A stretch of 64,000 nt of DNA from Blasia pusilla (taxonomy: Eukaryota; Marchantiophyta; Marchantiopsida; Blasiales). The DNA is taken from contig CM114274.1 in assembly GCA_050084515.1 (NCBI GenBank), positions 36,642,001 through 36,706,000 on the forward strand. Direction: 5' to 3'. Below, in pieces: positions 37,485 to 48,796 of this stretch. Position 1 is the stretch's first letter. The number at the start of each line of letters is the position of its first letter. The notes under the pieces are model-generated. The model had not been told where the DNA came from, ran no database searches, and saw only the letters and a list, made by a program, of their open reading frames with translations. Position numbers and translations under genes: made by a program.

Positions 37485-37665
37485 AATGGAAAGGAGTCGT
37501 AACTTGAGAAGAGAAAAGGAAATAAAAAAAGAGAAAAGGAAAGAAGTCGTAACTTGAGAAGAGAAAAGGCAATAAAACAGAAAAGAAAAGGAAAGAAGTC
37601 GTAATTTAGAAAAGAAAAATAATAAAAAGAAAAGAAAAGGAACGAAGTCGTAACTCGAGAGCAAT
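37485..37665 (+). repeat. Purine-rich minisatellite, four ~50-bp units
   Basis: The phrase GAAGTCGTAA (first unit GGAGTCGTAA) recurs with its GTCGTAA core at 37496, 37546, 37598 and 37647, giving spacings of 50, 52 and 49. Each unit has an A/G-only spacer (AAAAGGAAA type). It sits just upstream of ALG11, in its probable promoter or leader. Confidence 0.9.
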
Positions 37666-38194
37666 GGGCGCCAAGTGCGAAATCGGGATCCGCGATTACT
37701 CGAGAGCAAGAGAGAGAGAGAAAAGCTCCGACAGTCGTAGCCAATTCGATGCGTTTGGGGGTCTGGGGAGAGAGCTTGGGAGGGAGATCGCAGCGAGTCA
37801 TTTCGGAAGAGAGAGAATACTCGAGACAAAAGCAGAGAGAGGACTGAAGCTCCAGCACTCGTATCCAACTCCATCGATTTTGAGTACTTGGGACGGCCGC
37901 GGAGTATTTCGGGTCTGGGGAGGGAGTGAGGGTGTGAGGGAGAGAGGAGCTGGTCATTTCCGAGAGAGAGGGAGGGAGGAGGGATTCATTTCCTTTCCGA
38001 GAGAGACAGAGAGAGAGTCATTTCCGAGAGGGAGACCGGAGCAAGTCATTTCTCAGAGAGAGAGAGAGAGAGAGAGAGAAAGAAGATGGATTCTGTTTAG
38101 CTTTATCGCAAGCGGTAGAAGAGGCTCGCCGAGCGCGGCAGAAGGGGAGGAATCGGTGAAGCGCAGAGCGATCAAGGGAATTGCGGGGAGGGAG
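37666..38194 (+). promoter_or_regulatory. GA-rich 5' leader/promoter of ALG11
   Basis: GC content rises abruptly here, and GAGAGA runs recur (for example at about 38055-38080). An in-frame open stretch reaches back to an ATG at 37664, but it is low-complexity Arg/Glu from GA repeats and not a credible protein extension. ALG11 proteins begin with a membrane segment, which starts at 38195. GAGA-rich leaders are common in plants. Confidence 0.6.
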
Positions 38195-38501
38195 ATGATA
38201 GTGGATTCGAGATGGGTGCTGCTGTACGCAGTGGTGGCGGAAGTTCTGTTGGTGGGCGCGTGGCTGATTTATGTGGGAAGGTGCAAGAGAAGGGCGGGAC
38301 AGACGGCTGTGGGGTTCTTCCACCCTTTCACGAATGATGGAGGCGGTGGCGAGCGGGTGCTGTGGTGTGCGGTGAGAGCTACGCAGGAATCCGTTCCCGA
38401 TGTGAGGGTGGTGATTTACACAGGTGATCCGGCCACTCCTGACTCTCTTGCTGCCCGTGCTTCGGACAAATTTGGGATCAAGCTGCCGAAAAAAGTGCTG
38501 G

Positions 38502-38545
<44 letters not shown>

Positions 38546-41390
38546 CGATAGGCAAGTATCGGAAACGGGTCTCACGGGAAAGGATGTAGATTTGCGTAGG
38601 CAGAAGAATGGAATGGAAGCTGGCATTTGAAGTCCGAAAGAACTGCGAGCTCATGGCGAGTAGAAGCGAAGTAAATGGGGTCTCGTGTTGCCAATTCACG
38701 ATCTTGAACCTCTCAGGTTGTACAACTGCGCAAGAGGAAATGGGTGGAAGCAGCAACATACCCACGGTTCACTCTTTTGGGACAGAGTCTGGGCTCAATC
38801 GTCTTGGCTTGGGAAGCTTTGGCCAAATTGACACCCTCCTTGTTCGTGGACACTAGTGGCTATGCCTTCACGTATCCTCTGGCCCGTCTTTTCGGATGCA
38901 AAGTGGCCTGCTACACTCACTATCCAACGATCAGCTCTGATATGCTCTCACGGGTCAAAACTCGTACTTCTCTCTACAACAATGACGAGAGCATCGCCAA
39001 GAGGTAATAGCTTAGTCTGTGATTGTCCTATTGTTATCTTGTTGAATATTTGGCTCTCAGGCAAGAGCTCAACCGAAGAATTTCTTACAATATGTAAGGA
39101 ACTCTTCGCTCGTTTCTCGAAGAATATGTAGATGAACGGGTAGAAACTCTTGACCGATATGTATCAACTCATGGCGGATTTTCTTGGGGATCAGAGGATT
39201 TCTCAACGTAGTCTGTGTGGTCATGTTCTTGCAGCTTTTGGTTATCAACAGCAAAGATTTTGTATTACAGAGTGGTAGCGCTCCTGTATGGATGGGCCGG
39301 CCGCTGTGCTCACTTGGCTATGGTGAACTCATCTTGGACATGCAATCACATTGAGCAATTATGGAGAATCCCCTCGCGTACCGTCCGGGTTTACCCTCCC
39401 TGTGATACAGTTTCTCTTCAGGTATTTCCCCTTTCCAACCAGCCATTCCCTCTCTAGAATTCATTAGAGCCGTCGACATTGATCAATTATTTGAGTCTGT
39501 TTCTTGGGTTTCCATGGCCCAATTGTGATGTTCTAGCATACTGGTGGCTTCTGAGAATGGTTCACAACCATTGAACATCAACAGGAAGTTGGGTTGATGA
39601 GTAATGAAAACCTGAATAGTTGCATGTGTCTTGTCGGGCAGATTGGACAGGCGCATTTGAAAATTTGAAATAAGTGCTTGATAAACACCCAGGGCCTGTG
39701 CAAAGCACGGGTGCACATTACGGGTCACTTTTAAGGGTGATGCCTTTGGAGTCCTAGGTGATCTTAGAGCGTTTGAAGGTGTATGCATTGGTGTTTCATT
39801 CTGTTCTCACAGCAGATACGTCTGTTGTCTAGGTGTTTGTTATCCACTTGTGAGAAAGCTATTGGTGAGGCTGTATATGGAGATAGACAAAGCAAGAAGT
39901 GTTTGAATTGGCAATCTTCCTCTGTATGCAGGCAGGACCTTGCCAAAGCTTTTCACTGATTGGATGAACTATGGCAAGCAGGCGATTCCCTTTGAGAGGC
40001 CGGTGAAGGATGGATACATCGTCTCTGTAGCTCAGTTTCGCCCGGAAAAGGTAACAGCTGTCTCCTACTACTCCATCATTCAATGATGCCTCCCCAACTT
40101 GGAGAAAAAATCATGAGAAGAGAATAGCCCTTCTTCCTCTAAATACGAAATGGATAAATCGTGAGGTTGAAAGTTTGGTTGTGGCTTTTGGGGAAGTATC
40201 CCATTCTTTTACCCTGGTCATTTGCACTTCTTCATGATGTTGTCAGTTGCTCGGTCACTAAGATGCTGCTCTACATGACTTTGTTGAACATGAACTACCC
40301 CAGCTTGATGATCTCTAGTAGCCACAGAAATGTATTTATCCAAAGTGATTGGTTGTCCAGGCACATGGTCTTCAACTAGAAGCGTTTCGACTGTCCTTGC
40401 AAACTCTTCAACAGCGTGTGGATGGCGATGATTGGAAACCACGCTTGAAGGTTGTAGGCAGTTGCAGGCATCTGGAGGATGAGAAGCGAGTAGAGAAACT
40501 CAAGGAAATGTGCAGAGAAATGGACATTCATGATTATGTGGATTTCTGTGTCAATGTGTCATACAGGTAGAGAGCATTATTCATTGGGACTCATAATCTG
40601 AGGGTCTCTTTTTGTTCTGTTTGCCGGACTTAACAGTATTTAGGACCTTGAACTTGTCACCCTGCTGGGTATTGGGATCTGTGTGTTCAATCCTTGAATA
40701 ACTTTGGAGCTTGTCTTGACGTCGAGCTCTAAATTGTCAGGAAACTCAGAATCTAGAATCTCTCATCATTGATGACTATAGCTTTTAATTGTGGACTTCC
40801 CCATGCAGGGAGCTTGTACGCTTGCTGGGAGGGGCGGTGGCAGGACTGCATACGATGGTAGATGAACATTTTGGCATCAGTGTGGTGGAGTACATGGCTT
40901 CTGGTGCTCTTCCTATAGGTTGGTGTTCAGGTTCCTCACCGCATAAGCTGTAAATCAGTTTACTTGTAGACCTGTGTGAAACATTAGCATCAAAGGGTTT
41001 CAAAAGACTATGTTTGTCATTTCTATGCTAGTACATTCTACTTCTGAAGTTTTTGGTGGGTCCACACTTGCAGCACACAGGTCAGCTGGGCCAAAGTTAG
41101 ACATAGTACTGGATGAGGATGGAGAACAGACCGGGTACCTAGCAGAGACTGTCAGCGAGTATTCAGAAGCCATAGTTGCAGTGCTTACTTTAAGTGAAGA
41201 CAAACGTCTCCAGATGTCTAGGGCTGCTCGCAAGCGAGCGTCAAGATTTTCAGAGGCTGCATTTGATGAGGGCTTCAAGAAAGCAATGGGTAACCTATTT
41301 AAATATGTACAATCCGAGCGTCTTGGGCTGCTCACGAGGGGGTCTGATTTTCAGTGGCTGAATGTTATCAAGGGTTTGAGCAATAGGTGA
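38195..41390 (+). CDS. ALG11: GDP-Man:Man3GlcNAc2-PP-dolichol alpha-1,2-mannosyltransferase ALG11
   Basis: ALG11 adds the fourth and fifth mannoses (both alpha-1,2) to the dolichol-linked oligosaccharide on the cytosolic face of the ER, before flipping and protein N-glycosylation. Seven exons: 38195-38500, 38717-39003, 39235-39421, 39982-40050, 40361-40566, 40809-40918, 41074-41390; phases match and the protein is 493 aa, a normal plant length. Marks: N-terminal membrane anchor (residues about 7-27), [16 protein letters not shown] (42-57), the [19 protein letters not shown] and [10 protein letters not shown] blocks in exon 2, MVNSSWT and VYPPCDT in exon 3, SVAQFRPEK (275-283), and the GT-B family EX7E motif E371-HFGISVV-E379 followed by [13 protein letters not shown]. 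Exon 4 is placed at 39982 because this acceptor alone keeps the phase and gives the expected spacing to the preceding VSLQ. The tail after residue 470 is the least conserved part. Glycosyltransferase family 4 type. Confidence 0.95.
38504..38543 (+). repeat. (CT)n microsatellite at a splice donor
   Basis: About 20 CT units begin two bases after the GT of ALG11 intron 1 (GTATCTCTCT...). Intron 1 is only 216 bases, so its 5' part is almost entirely this repeat. Confidence 0.95.
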
Positions 41391-41414
41391 CCAGGCTATT
41401 TTGTCCAATCTTAG

Positions 41415-41740
41415 CAGACCTATTATTCTTGAGCCTTCCACTAAGTAGGAGGAACCCTTGCAAATCCTCATCTATATTATTATTTGAGGAATCGGTGGTG
41501 GTTCTTATGAGGAGAAACTTGCAACCAAGGTGAAGCCTTTTCCTGACGAAATCACACGGCAGTCCAAGCTGAGCCACTCTTGGGGCTTCTACTAACCACC
41601 AGGAATCCTTACAAAACCTCCGTTATATTATTATTTGAGGAAGGTAGGTGTCTTACAAGAAGAATAGTACTGCAAAAAAGGTAAAACCTTTTCTAAATGA
41701 GACCTCAGGTCAATTTAGCAGACCATTTAACAAATGATTT
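41415..41740. repeat. Diverged 151-bp tandem duplication behind ALG11
   Basis: Two units share, in order, a GGAACCCTTGCAAA/GGAATCCTTACAAA block, the exact phrase TATATTATTATTTGAGGA (starting 41473 and 41624, period 151), TTCTTATGAGGAG/TCTTACAAGAAG, AAGGTGAAGCCTTTTC/AAGGTAAAACCTTTTC and a GA(A/C)(A/C)TCA end. It lies in the 3' UTR or immediate downstream DNA of ALG11. Confidence 0.85.
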
Positions 41741-42975
41741 GTTTGCTACAAAAATGACTTGTCAACAGAAATGCCCATCCATCACAAGAAATTCTTACTG
41801 GTGTCAATCTGAATGTGGAGGTAGTGGTGCCAGATAGAAGGCATTGCCCTTCGAATCTCTCCTGGATATTGTTTTTGAGTATAAGAGCCCTTAAACCAGT
41901 GATCTCGTCTCCCAGCAAGCCTCAGAGTGATTCTGTATCGGATTCTTGGAATGAGGCACTCCAATAATCATACTTTCATTTCAATTTCATTGCATTGTTC
42001 TAGAAATAAAGGCCATGAACATGAGCAGATTTATTGCATTTTAAGGTTTATACCTCCGAACTCTTACCAAATACATCTGGTACTGTTTGTTGCATCCGCA
42101 ACAATTAATTATGCATGGATGTATGAAGCATTTCTTCCAGGACCAGTGTCCCAGTTGTGACCTTGATGTTCACCCTCCTTGCATCACCTAGGCCTTGGAA
42201 TTATCCCAACAACTACAAATAGCAGAAGATTTCTGTTTTGATACAATTTCGGTTCTAAAAACAGCCCACTTTTGATTGAAAATAGTTACGTAGATGACAA
42301 TGATCTATGATGGAAATCTTTGGGTGAATGAAGTTTTACTTTTCCAATGATCAATCAGTTTATGTAGAGCCAATTCAGCGAGGAGTTTTGAAGCAGAAAA
42401 GTGCGGCAGGAAAATTTGGCATGTTTGAACAGAAATCTGCGCATGAGACATTGGAATGATCAAGAATAACAAGGGTGCAAAGATAGATTCAAATTTCCCA
42501 CTGCAAGAAGAATTTGTTCCCACTGCATGAGTGGCGCCATTCTCATTCCAAATCCCCTCCTTTGAAGAGGATGAGAAAGTAACCAGGTGTAACCAGTTTT
42601 GTGAAAAACTGAACTTGGCTATGGCTCTTTTGGGATTTGGATCGTCTTTGGAGTTTCCTTGTTGTGATTTTTATGGTGTGGATGGACCAAAGACCAGTCT
42701 TTGGTGTGTGAAATTTCAATCTTCGATCCCGAAGATCGAGGACCCCGCGACCTATAACTCATTCCATGGGGACTTGCTCTTAGTGTAGAGCTTGTGCTAT
42801 GCATGAGACCAATAAGCATGATGTACAAAATTAAATGTTTTGTTTTTTTTCTGCCAAAACATTCTCTTGCATTCCAATATTCATGTGTCAATAAAAGAAG
42901 TGTTTATGAATCCTAAAACTATTTTATTAATAATAAAATAATTAAATAAAAAAAGAAATAATGAATTAATTTTTC
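41741..42975. other. Intergenic between ALG11 and PFD2
   Basis: No supported gene. Short open frames on both strands (for example 42531-42788 +) have no motif. The distal part turns AT-rich. Confidence 0.5.
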
Positions 42976-43190
42976 GAGATGCCCTAATGCTCATTCAGGA
43001 GGAGCGTCAAAACAAATTGTGAAAACCAAAAATTATTTTCTTTTAATAATAGATATAATTAATTAATTAAATTTTTTTAAACATTTACGGACTCTTCCCA
43101 TAAACTTTTACGTAGCAACCACTCATTTGAGTCGCCCTAATGCCCATGCTGACGAGGAGCGTGAGAACAAAGTGTGGAAGTAGTTAGTGA
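42975..43190. repeat. Direct duplication upstream of PFD2
   Basis: The stretch GAGATGCCCTAATGCTCATT with following GAGGAGCGTCAAAACAAA recurs as GAGTCGCCCTAATGCCCATG with GAGGAGCGTGAGAACAAA. The GCCCTAATG cores start at 42981 and 43134 (spacing 153). About 100 bases of AT-rich sequence separate the copies. Confidence 0.85.
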
Positions 43191-43199
43191 TGCGCAAGT

Positions 43200-43584
43200 C
43201 ATCGCTTGTTGTCATGGATCCATCCCATTCCATCCCATCCCATTGCATTGCAGGAGGCTTAGGGTTTTGAAGCGACTGTGCTCAAGCTCGGTCGGGGCAG
43301 CAGTAGGAGTAGGGTCTTGCGTTTCGCGGTCGATTGCTGCGGTCCTTATGATTAGCAATCGCAATTGGACTTGGGACAGGAGCGCTGGTTGGGGTGGTGC
43401 AGGTGCGATCTTGCTGCTGCTCCTTTTTAATGTGATTTTCAGAATGTGGTGCGACGATTGTCGATTTTCCTAGGGCTTTGAAATATGGCGATGTGAAGAC
43501 TCGTGATGCTTCATCGCTTTTGTTTGTTGATGTGAGTGTTTGTGTTGGTTGCAGCGGGTTTCGTGGGGTGCTTAGCAGGAGGCG
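43200..43584 (+). promoter_or_regulatory. Promoter/leader region of PFD2 with telo-box
   Basis: Contains a CCATCCCATT tandem patch (43218-43246) and TAGGGTTT (43260-43267), a telo-box typical of plant housekeeping and translation-related promoters. A TTGGTTGCAG acceptor at about 43555 suggests a leader intron ending shortly before the start codon. Roles are inferred from family knowledge, not shown. Confidence 0.5.
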
Positions 43585-44031
43585 ATGGCGGAATCGCAGG
43601 CAGATGAGCATTTGGAACTGATGAACGAGCAGGCTGTGGCAGGAAAATGGAGTTATCTGCGGTCGGAATTAAATCAGCTGCACTCAAAAATAACGGAGAT
43701 GGAGATGGAATTGAGCGAGCACTCGCTGGTTATCGGAGCGATTCAACCCCTGGATCCGGGCAGGAAGTGCTTCAGGATGATCGGCGGAGTGCTAGTCGAA
43801 AGAACTGTGGCGGAGGTGTTACCGGCAGTGCAGAGGAACAAGACGGGGCTACAGGAGGTGATCACGCGACTCAACGAAGCACAAGAGAAGAAGAAGAAAG
43901 AGTTGTCGGAGTTTGAGACGAAGTACAAGATCAAGATAAGGAGGGGAGGGCAGGAGGAGAAAGTACAGGAGCAAGAGAAGAAGCGGGATGGCGCAGCACA
44001 GGGAGTTCTTGTTGGACCAGCCGTGTCATAA
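43585..44031 (+). CDS. PFD2: Prefoldin subunit 2
   Basis: Prefoldin is a six-subunit cytosolic co-chaperone that hands nascent tubulin and actin to the CCT chaperonin; subunit 2 is a beta-class member. The 148-codon frame is uninterrupted in one exon, as long as plant homologues. It shows the two-helix coiled-coil plan: N-terminal helix with LNQLHSKITEMEMELSEHSL (about 30-50), the beta hairpin with AIQPLDPGRKCFRMIGGVLV (about 52-72), then ERTVAEVLPAVQRNK and a long C-terminal helix ending EFETKYKIKIR. The C-terminal tail is charged and variable, as in the family. An oddity is GKWSYLRSEL where plant homologues usually have an Asn-Ile-Tyr-type segment before the same Arg-Ser-Glu-Leu. The start codon is the first ATG after the likely leader intron. 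Confidence 0.95.
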   Translation: MAESQADEHLELMNEQAVAGKWSYLRSELNQLHSKITEMEMELSEHSLVIGAIQPLDPGRKCFRMIGGVLVERTVAEVLPAVQRNKTGLQEVITRLNEAQEKKKKELSEFETKYKIKIRRGGQEEKVQEQEKKRDGAAQGVLVGPAVS

Positions 44032-45550
44032 AATTAGTCGGAATACCCCCCGGATGCCAGGTATGATGGGGTTGTTCGAGGGTTGTCGACGATCGTGCAC
44101 GGGTCGCATCGCAATTTGTTGAGCAGATACGTCGTCGGCGAGCTATCACAATCTAAAAAGTTGCATATATTGACCAACGGAGATCGTCAAGATAAACTTT
44201 GCCGCGAGATCTCCATGACCTTGACAGACGAGCAATGAAAGTGTTTTCCTTGTTCATACCATATGCATGTAGTCGATGTGATTTATGTTGAAAACTCTAA
44301 ATGGCAAGACCGAGGAAGGATGCCTGAGCGACCTACCTCACTTAGTTTCATGTGTGTACGTACGGGTAGGGTTAGTCTAGGACAATTCGGCCCTCACATC
44401 TTCACGCCGGTATCGACTATTTCCGTGTTACGTGCATGGACTCAAGAACTACGGACTTGAGAAGGTGACGGGCGCACTTGTATGAGACAATGATACCCCG
44501 AGAACTGTGAACCCGAGTTCTCTACATTCCCGGAAATCTGGAACAGCGTGGAGAGAAGCTGGCACAGGCATTAGTGCAGCGTGAAGAAAGAATTTCGTGC
44601 AGTGTTCCACTCCTGCTTGACGTCAGATGTCTTGCCTCGCTGCATTAAAATTTAGTCCAAATGCTTCAAAATTCATTGCTCAAGCGGAGAAGCCTGAGCA
44701 GGGATTCTGTATGGGACTCCGTTACATCAACAATGAATGCTTCGAGAATACACCAGCCTCAGGGAACCCGAGGGAGGAGGGAAAGCCTGGAGGCCAACAT
44801 CAGTCAAATTCTCCCTCATGCATGTACTTTTCACTTTCAGCAGCTGTAGTTTTGCGGCGTCCAGTTCAGTAGATGCGTAGGTCCAATTGTTCCTACGCCT
44901 CCGCACAACATCATTACTTCCCCATCGCGTGTGGTCTCAGCTCCTTGAAACTCCAGTGGAACGAAACGCCTCAGCTTTCCAAAGTTACCATGTCTCACAG
45001 GCGATTCTTAGCATGCTCACCATAACTTCGAGTGGTTGACATCATTTCCTGTTCCTGTCAAACGTCTACAAGACGTGAGCGTCTTGTCTAGAAGCCATCC
45101 GTACCTCATCTCTCTCCTCTTGCCATCCAGACTTTGACGAGCATCACGTTCATAGAATTCTACTGATATCAAGTTTGTGGGGCTCTTTCCATACACCTGA
45201 TGCGACTCATCTTCAAACCTGCTCTCTCTCAAGGACATCCCTGTCTTGGAACAATCTCATCCTATGGTGGGATGCAGATGCTCCCCAAGACGATTGAGTA
45301 GCATTACTGTCTCGGATCAATCCCATGCCACAGCAGCCTGACGATGCTTCTCATGACAATCAAGTGCGCGGCTGTGGTTTATGTCACACTTCACCCAGAT
45401 CTCAAGGAGCAGCATTGTCACGGTAGCACTAGCATTTCATGACACTCGTATCTTGCAGGTACAGGTACAGACCGGTTCCTCCAACCGCCAGGGTCAATTT
45501 TAACGAAGTGCTATGGATTAATCGGTTACAGGTACACATCAGTGTCTTCT
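44032..45550. other. Downstream of PFD2, moderately GC-rich
   Basis: It should hold the PFD2 3' UTR. Further on, several short open frames on both strands (for example 44627-44872 +, 45017-45238 -) carry no motif. No gene supported. Confidence 0.45.
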
Positions 45551-48500
45551 CTTCGTACTTGTCCGTCTCGCAACACAACTCTACAAATTATGGGGTCATC
45601 GGGCACTAACTAGTGTTTACTCGTCAGATTTGGTGTGTTCAATGGGCAGATAAGACTTTTGGGCATTTGCATGTAATTTTGATATTTTCATGAAAATATG
45701 TGTTCATCATTCTGTTAAGAATCCTCTAGTAGTGTCTCTTTGTATGTTGTCATTATGTGCTTTTGATATTGTTTCTCAATGACATTTCCATATGAACATG
45801 AAGCGCGAATGTTTGGTGGCCATTTTTTTCATTATCCATTCATGCCCACTATAAGTGTTGGCGTAAGATTTGTTCAGGCCACTAATAGCACACTTCGATA
45901 AGTTTGTGTTTGCTTTTGCACATTTAGTTTCGCATTCATTTATGTGTACTTTCCTTCCTTCCAATGTCGTTGTCTTTCTTTGTCATCTTTCATAATTTTT
46001 ACAATAAAATAGTTTTTTTCATTAATTTCCCATGTCATACTCATCATTAACGGGACATTCGGGTTACAATCAGCCATTTCTCAGTTTGATTCTAAGAGGG
46101 TTTGCCCCTTTTTCAATAATCTACGAACTTTTAGCGCCTAAACCATTACTACTACTGATCCTTGCTAATAGTTACAAACTATTAGCAGCAAAGCTTGCAT
46201 CGGGAGCACTCTATATATGCAATAGAACTAGTTGAAGGGTACTAAACGGAGTGAAGGGAAGAATCCAAATGTCTCAAGATTTATCCATCAAAAGCTCTCA
46301 TAACACATTCTCATTTGCAGTAAACAATCACAACTACTTGCTGGTGAGACCCAAATCTTTTTACTTGCAACAACTTTTTGCCAAGTGAGAAAGAAAAGCT
46401 TCCCTCCTTGAAAAGCAAGCCTTGTGGACTTTTGTTTTAGCTCATTATCTTGACTCGCCAGTTCATGTCAATTGTTGACATAATGTTTTACCCCCTTTTG
46501 AGATACACATTTTTCATTGTATTGTTATTCCCAGTCTTAATTAATTTTCATTAACTCGAGTTATTAAACACTAGTACGCTTCTCTATCAGGGGTGTTCTT
46601 ATTACATGTTCTTTTTAGAGACTATTCTAATCCCGTGTGATGCACGGATTTAAATTATCTCATGTAATTAACTCTCCAAATTTTCAAGGGTGATTTTAAA
46701 TCAATTTCGACCAACTTTAGAGACTATGAACAATGATTTCATTGGCTGAAAGAGCCAAATGTGGAAGAAATCAATATTATTAAACGAGGAAGGGGTCAAA
46801 ACCCCTTCCTCCCGTGATGACACATATGCATTTTAACCTCTTCCCTTTATGACATGTGTAATAAATAATCAAATGAAATAACGGAACTTGAATTCCAAAA
46901 GAACTCCAATAGCCTGTTTTTTAATTTGTATTCTTCCAATGGTTGGGATGTTTTCCAGGTGAAAATAATAATATTAAAATAATAAGGCATACTTGGGGAA
47001 AGTCCCTAGCCTCATAAGAAATCAATGATGCTTTACACAAAAAGGAACCCACATAAAATAAAAAACGGTGATGGAAAACCATTTGAACTGTAAAATGGAT
47101 GGAGAACCATCGCTCTCGCATTACATAGCTCTTCCGCATGTGGCATTGAGATTAGCTTGGCCAAACAACATGTTCCTTTTATATTATTATCGGAGAATGT
47201 CTTTTTGATTGGTACACACATTTATGTTTGACACATGATAATTGGGCAACAAGAAAATATTTCACATGCTACGTACAACAAATTTTGCATAACATCATTA
47301 TTCCCTTCGAAAAACTCCTCAAACAATTTTTTATTATGTGTTGTCAACCTTCATGGCCCTAGCGTTAGGGCTTTCCCGTGACCAAACCTTCATCCCATTC
47401 CCTTATGTGGCTGAACATCGACAAGCACGAGGTTTCTGGTCGTTTTGATGGTTCTTCACCACTAGTGAGTGCTTTTCTGACTGTGGGTGGCAGTTGTGGG
47501 TCAAAGAAGATGGAATCGCTCATCGTATGGGTGGAAAGACAGAGAGGTGGTGGGTAAATGATCCTCTTCTTAATTGAGTCTTCTTGTCTCTGTCAGCTTT
47601 ACATCATGAAATACAGAGTACTCACTCCTCATCTCCGCGTGAACACTACTTTTCTCGGATGCTGCGAAAGACATTAAGAACTGTTTTTGTTTGTGGGCTC
47701 AGGCTGTGGGAGACGCCGGCGCTAGAGGCCCACCTAGTAGTAGTCATAGCTCTCTTGTTGTTGCTGATATTGTCTCTGCTGTTGGTGAGTTTCCTCGTTA
47801 GGGGGTAATGTCCCTTCTTCCTTTTCTGGTCTTGTTGTGGCCTTCAGGTTTTGACTCTTTGAGTCCCCCTCTTTTGTACTTCCGATGGGTTTCCATCTCA
47901 CCTTTTTATCAAAGTGCATCATTTTCATCTGGATCACGAGGATGAGCGGTTGGAAGCGAATGGGCGACTTCCAGATCGAGTACACTCCTGGTGGTGTTTT
48001 GAGTACATGCAAGAGATCCGGTCCCTCTTTGCAACGAAACAACTGCTCCAATGTCATCAAGAACAGAATAATCCAGACTTATGGAACAGTTGAAGTGAGC
48101 GTGCGTATTATGATAACACTAGATTTTCTATCCGTTGATGCAAGGTCTACCTACATCATGACCCTGGCAAGGCTGCTTCCATCGGGTCCATAGCGGCAGT
48201 AGCACACAATCCAATCTCCCATGTAAGCAACTCAAAAAGCTTCGACACTGCACATAGAAATAGGTTTTCTTGAAACTCATCCGGAGAAACCTTGCTGGTA
48301 CGTTGGTTTCCTCGAACTCACCTTCAAGCAATTCACGCCTCTTCAAGGGGCACATATAAAGCTGCTAATTCTCGTAACATGGTACAAATGTACTTCCTGT
48401 AAATGGGTTGTTGGAAAATGTAACGGTGAGCATCAATCCACATTCTCCAAGTCAATGTATCTTCACTTTCTTCCTAAATGCTGGGCCTTTTGTCCTTGCT

Positions 48501-48796
48501 TCACCTGATATATTGTCGCGAAGACCTTCGGTGAGCCGGTGGGCCAAGGGCAAGGATTTACAAAACTCAAATGATGAGATCTATAAAGACTACTCTAATG
48601 ACAAGCCAATAGCAGATATGGGCATCACCGGCTTGAGAAAAGGACCATGATTGGACAACTGACAGGTTGTCGAACGAATACAGGTAAACCCGAATTACTA
48701 GAACCAACCTCCAAGCTACAGAGGAATATGGAGTTCTAAGGGCATTCCCTGCAAGATCCTTGTGTCGACGAGATTAATGTGAGGGATGTCCGTCGG
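45551..48796. other. Intergenic between PFD2 and LNK
   Basis: AT-rich to about 47.3 kb. Small hairpins are visible: GCTAATAGTT/AACTATTAGC at about 46163-46186 and an 11-bp perfect one at 46786-46811. At 47.7-48.2 kb overlapping open frames occur on both strands (47734-48060 -, 47885-48193 +), but none matches a family I know. This part probably includes the LNK 3' UTR. Confidence 0.45.
46786..46811. repeat. Short perfect hairpin
   Basis: GAGGAAGGGGT, loop CAAA, ACCCCTTCCTC: 11-bp perfect arms. It stands alone in intergenic DNA; no function assigned. Confidence 0.8.

Noticed and set aside
37337-37957. 206-codon minus-strand open frame
   Set aside because: It is the complement of the purine-rich minisatellite and GA-rich ALG11 leader, giving Ser/Phe/Leu-rich low-complexity sequence with no domain.
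37664-38194. In-frame N-terminal extension of ALG11
   Set aside because: Low-complexity Arg/Glu from GA repeats. The family starts with the membrane anchor at 38195.
38018-38626. 202-codon minus-strand open frame over ALG11 exon 1
   Set aside because: Antisense shadow of a well-supported exon plus microsatellites.
39930-39981. ALG11 exon 4 starting at the stronger-looking TATGCAG acceptor (39931)
   Set aside because: It breaks the reading phase. The acceptor at 39981/39982 keeps phase 0 and gives the expected spacing before AQFRPEK.
47734-48193. Overlapping open frames on both strands, one with a Gln-rich end
   Set aside because: Three frames are open at once, none resembles a known family, and no exon chain could be built.
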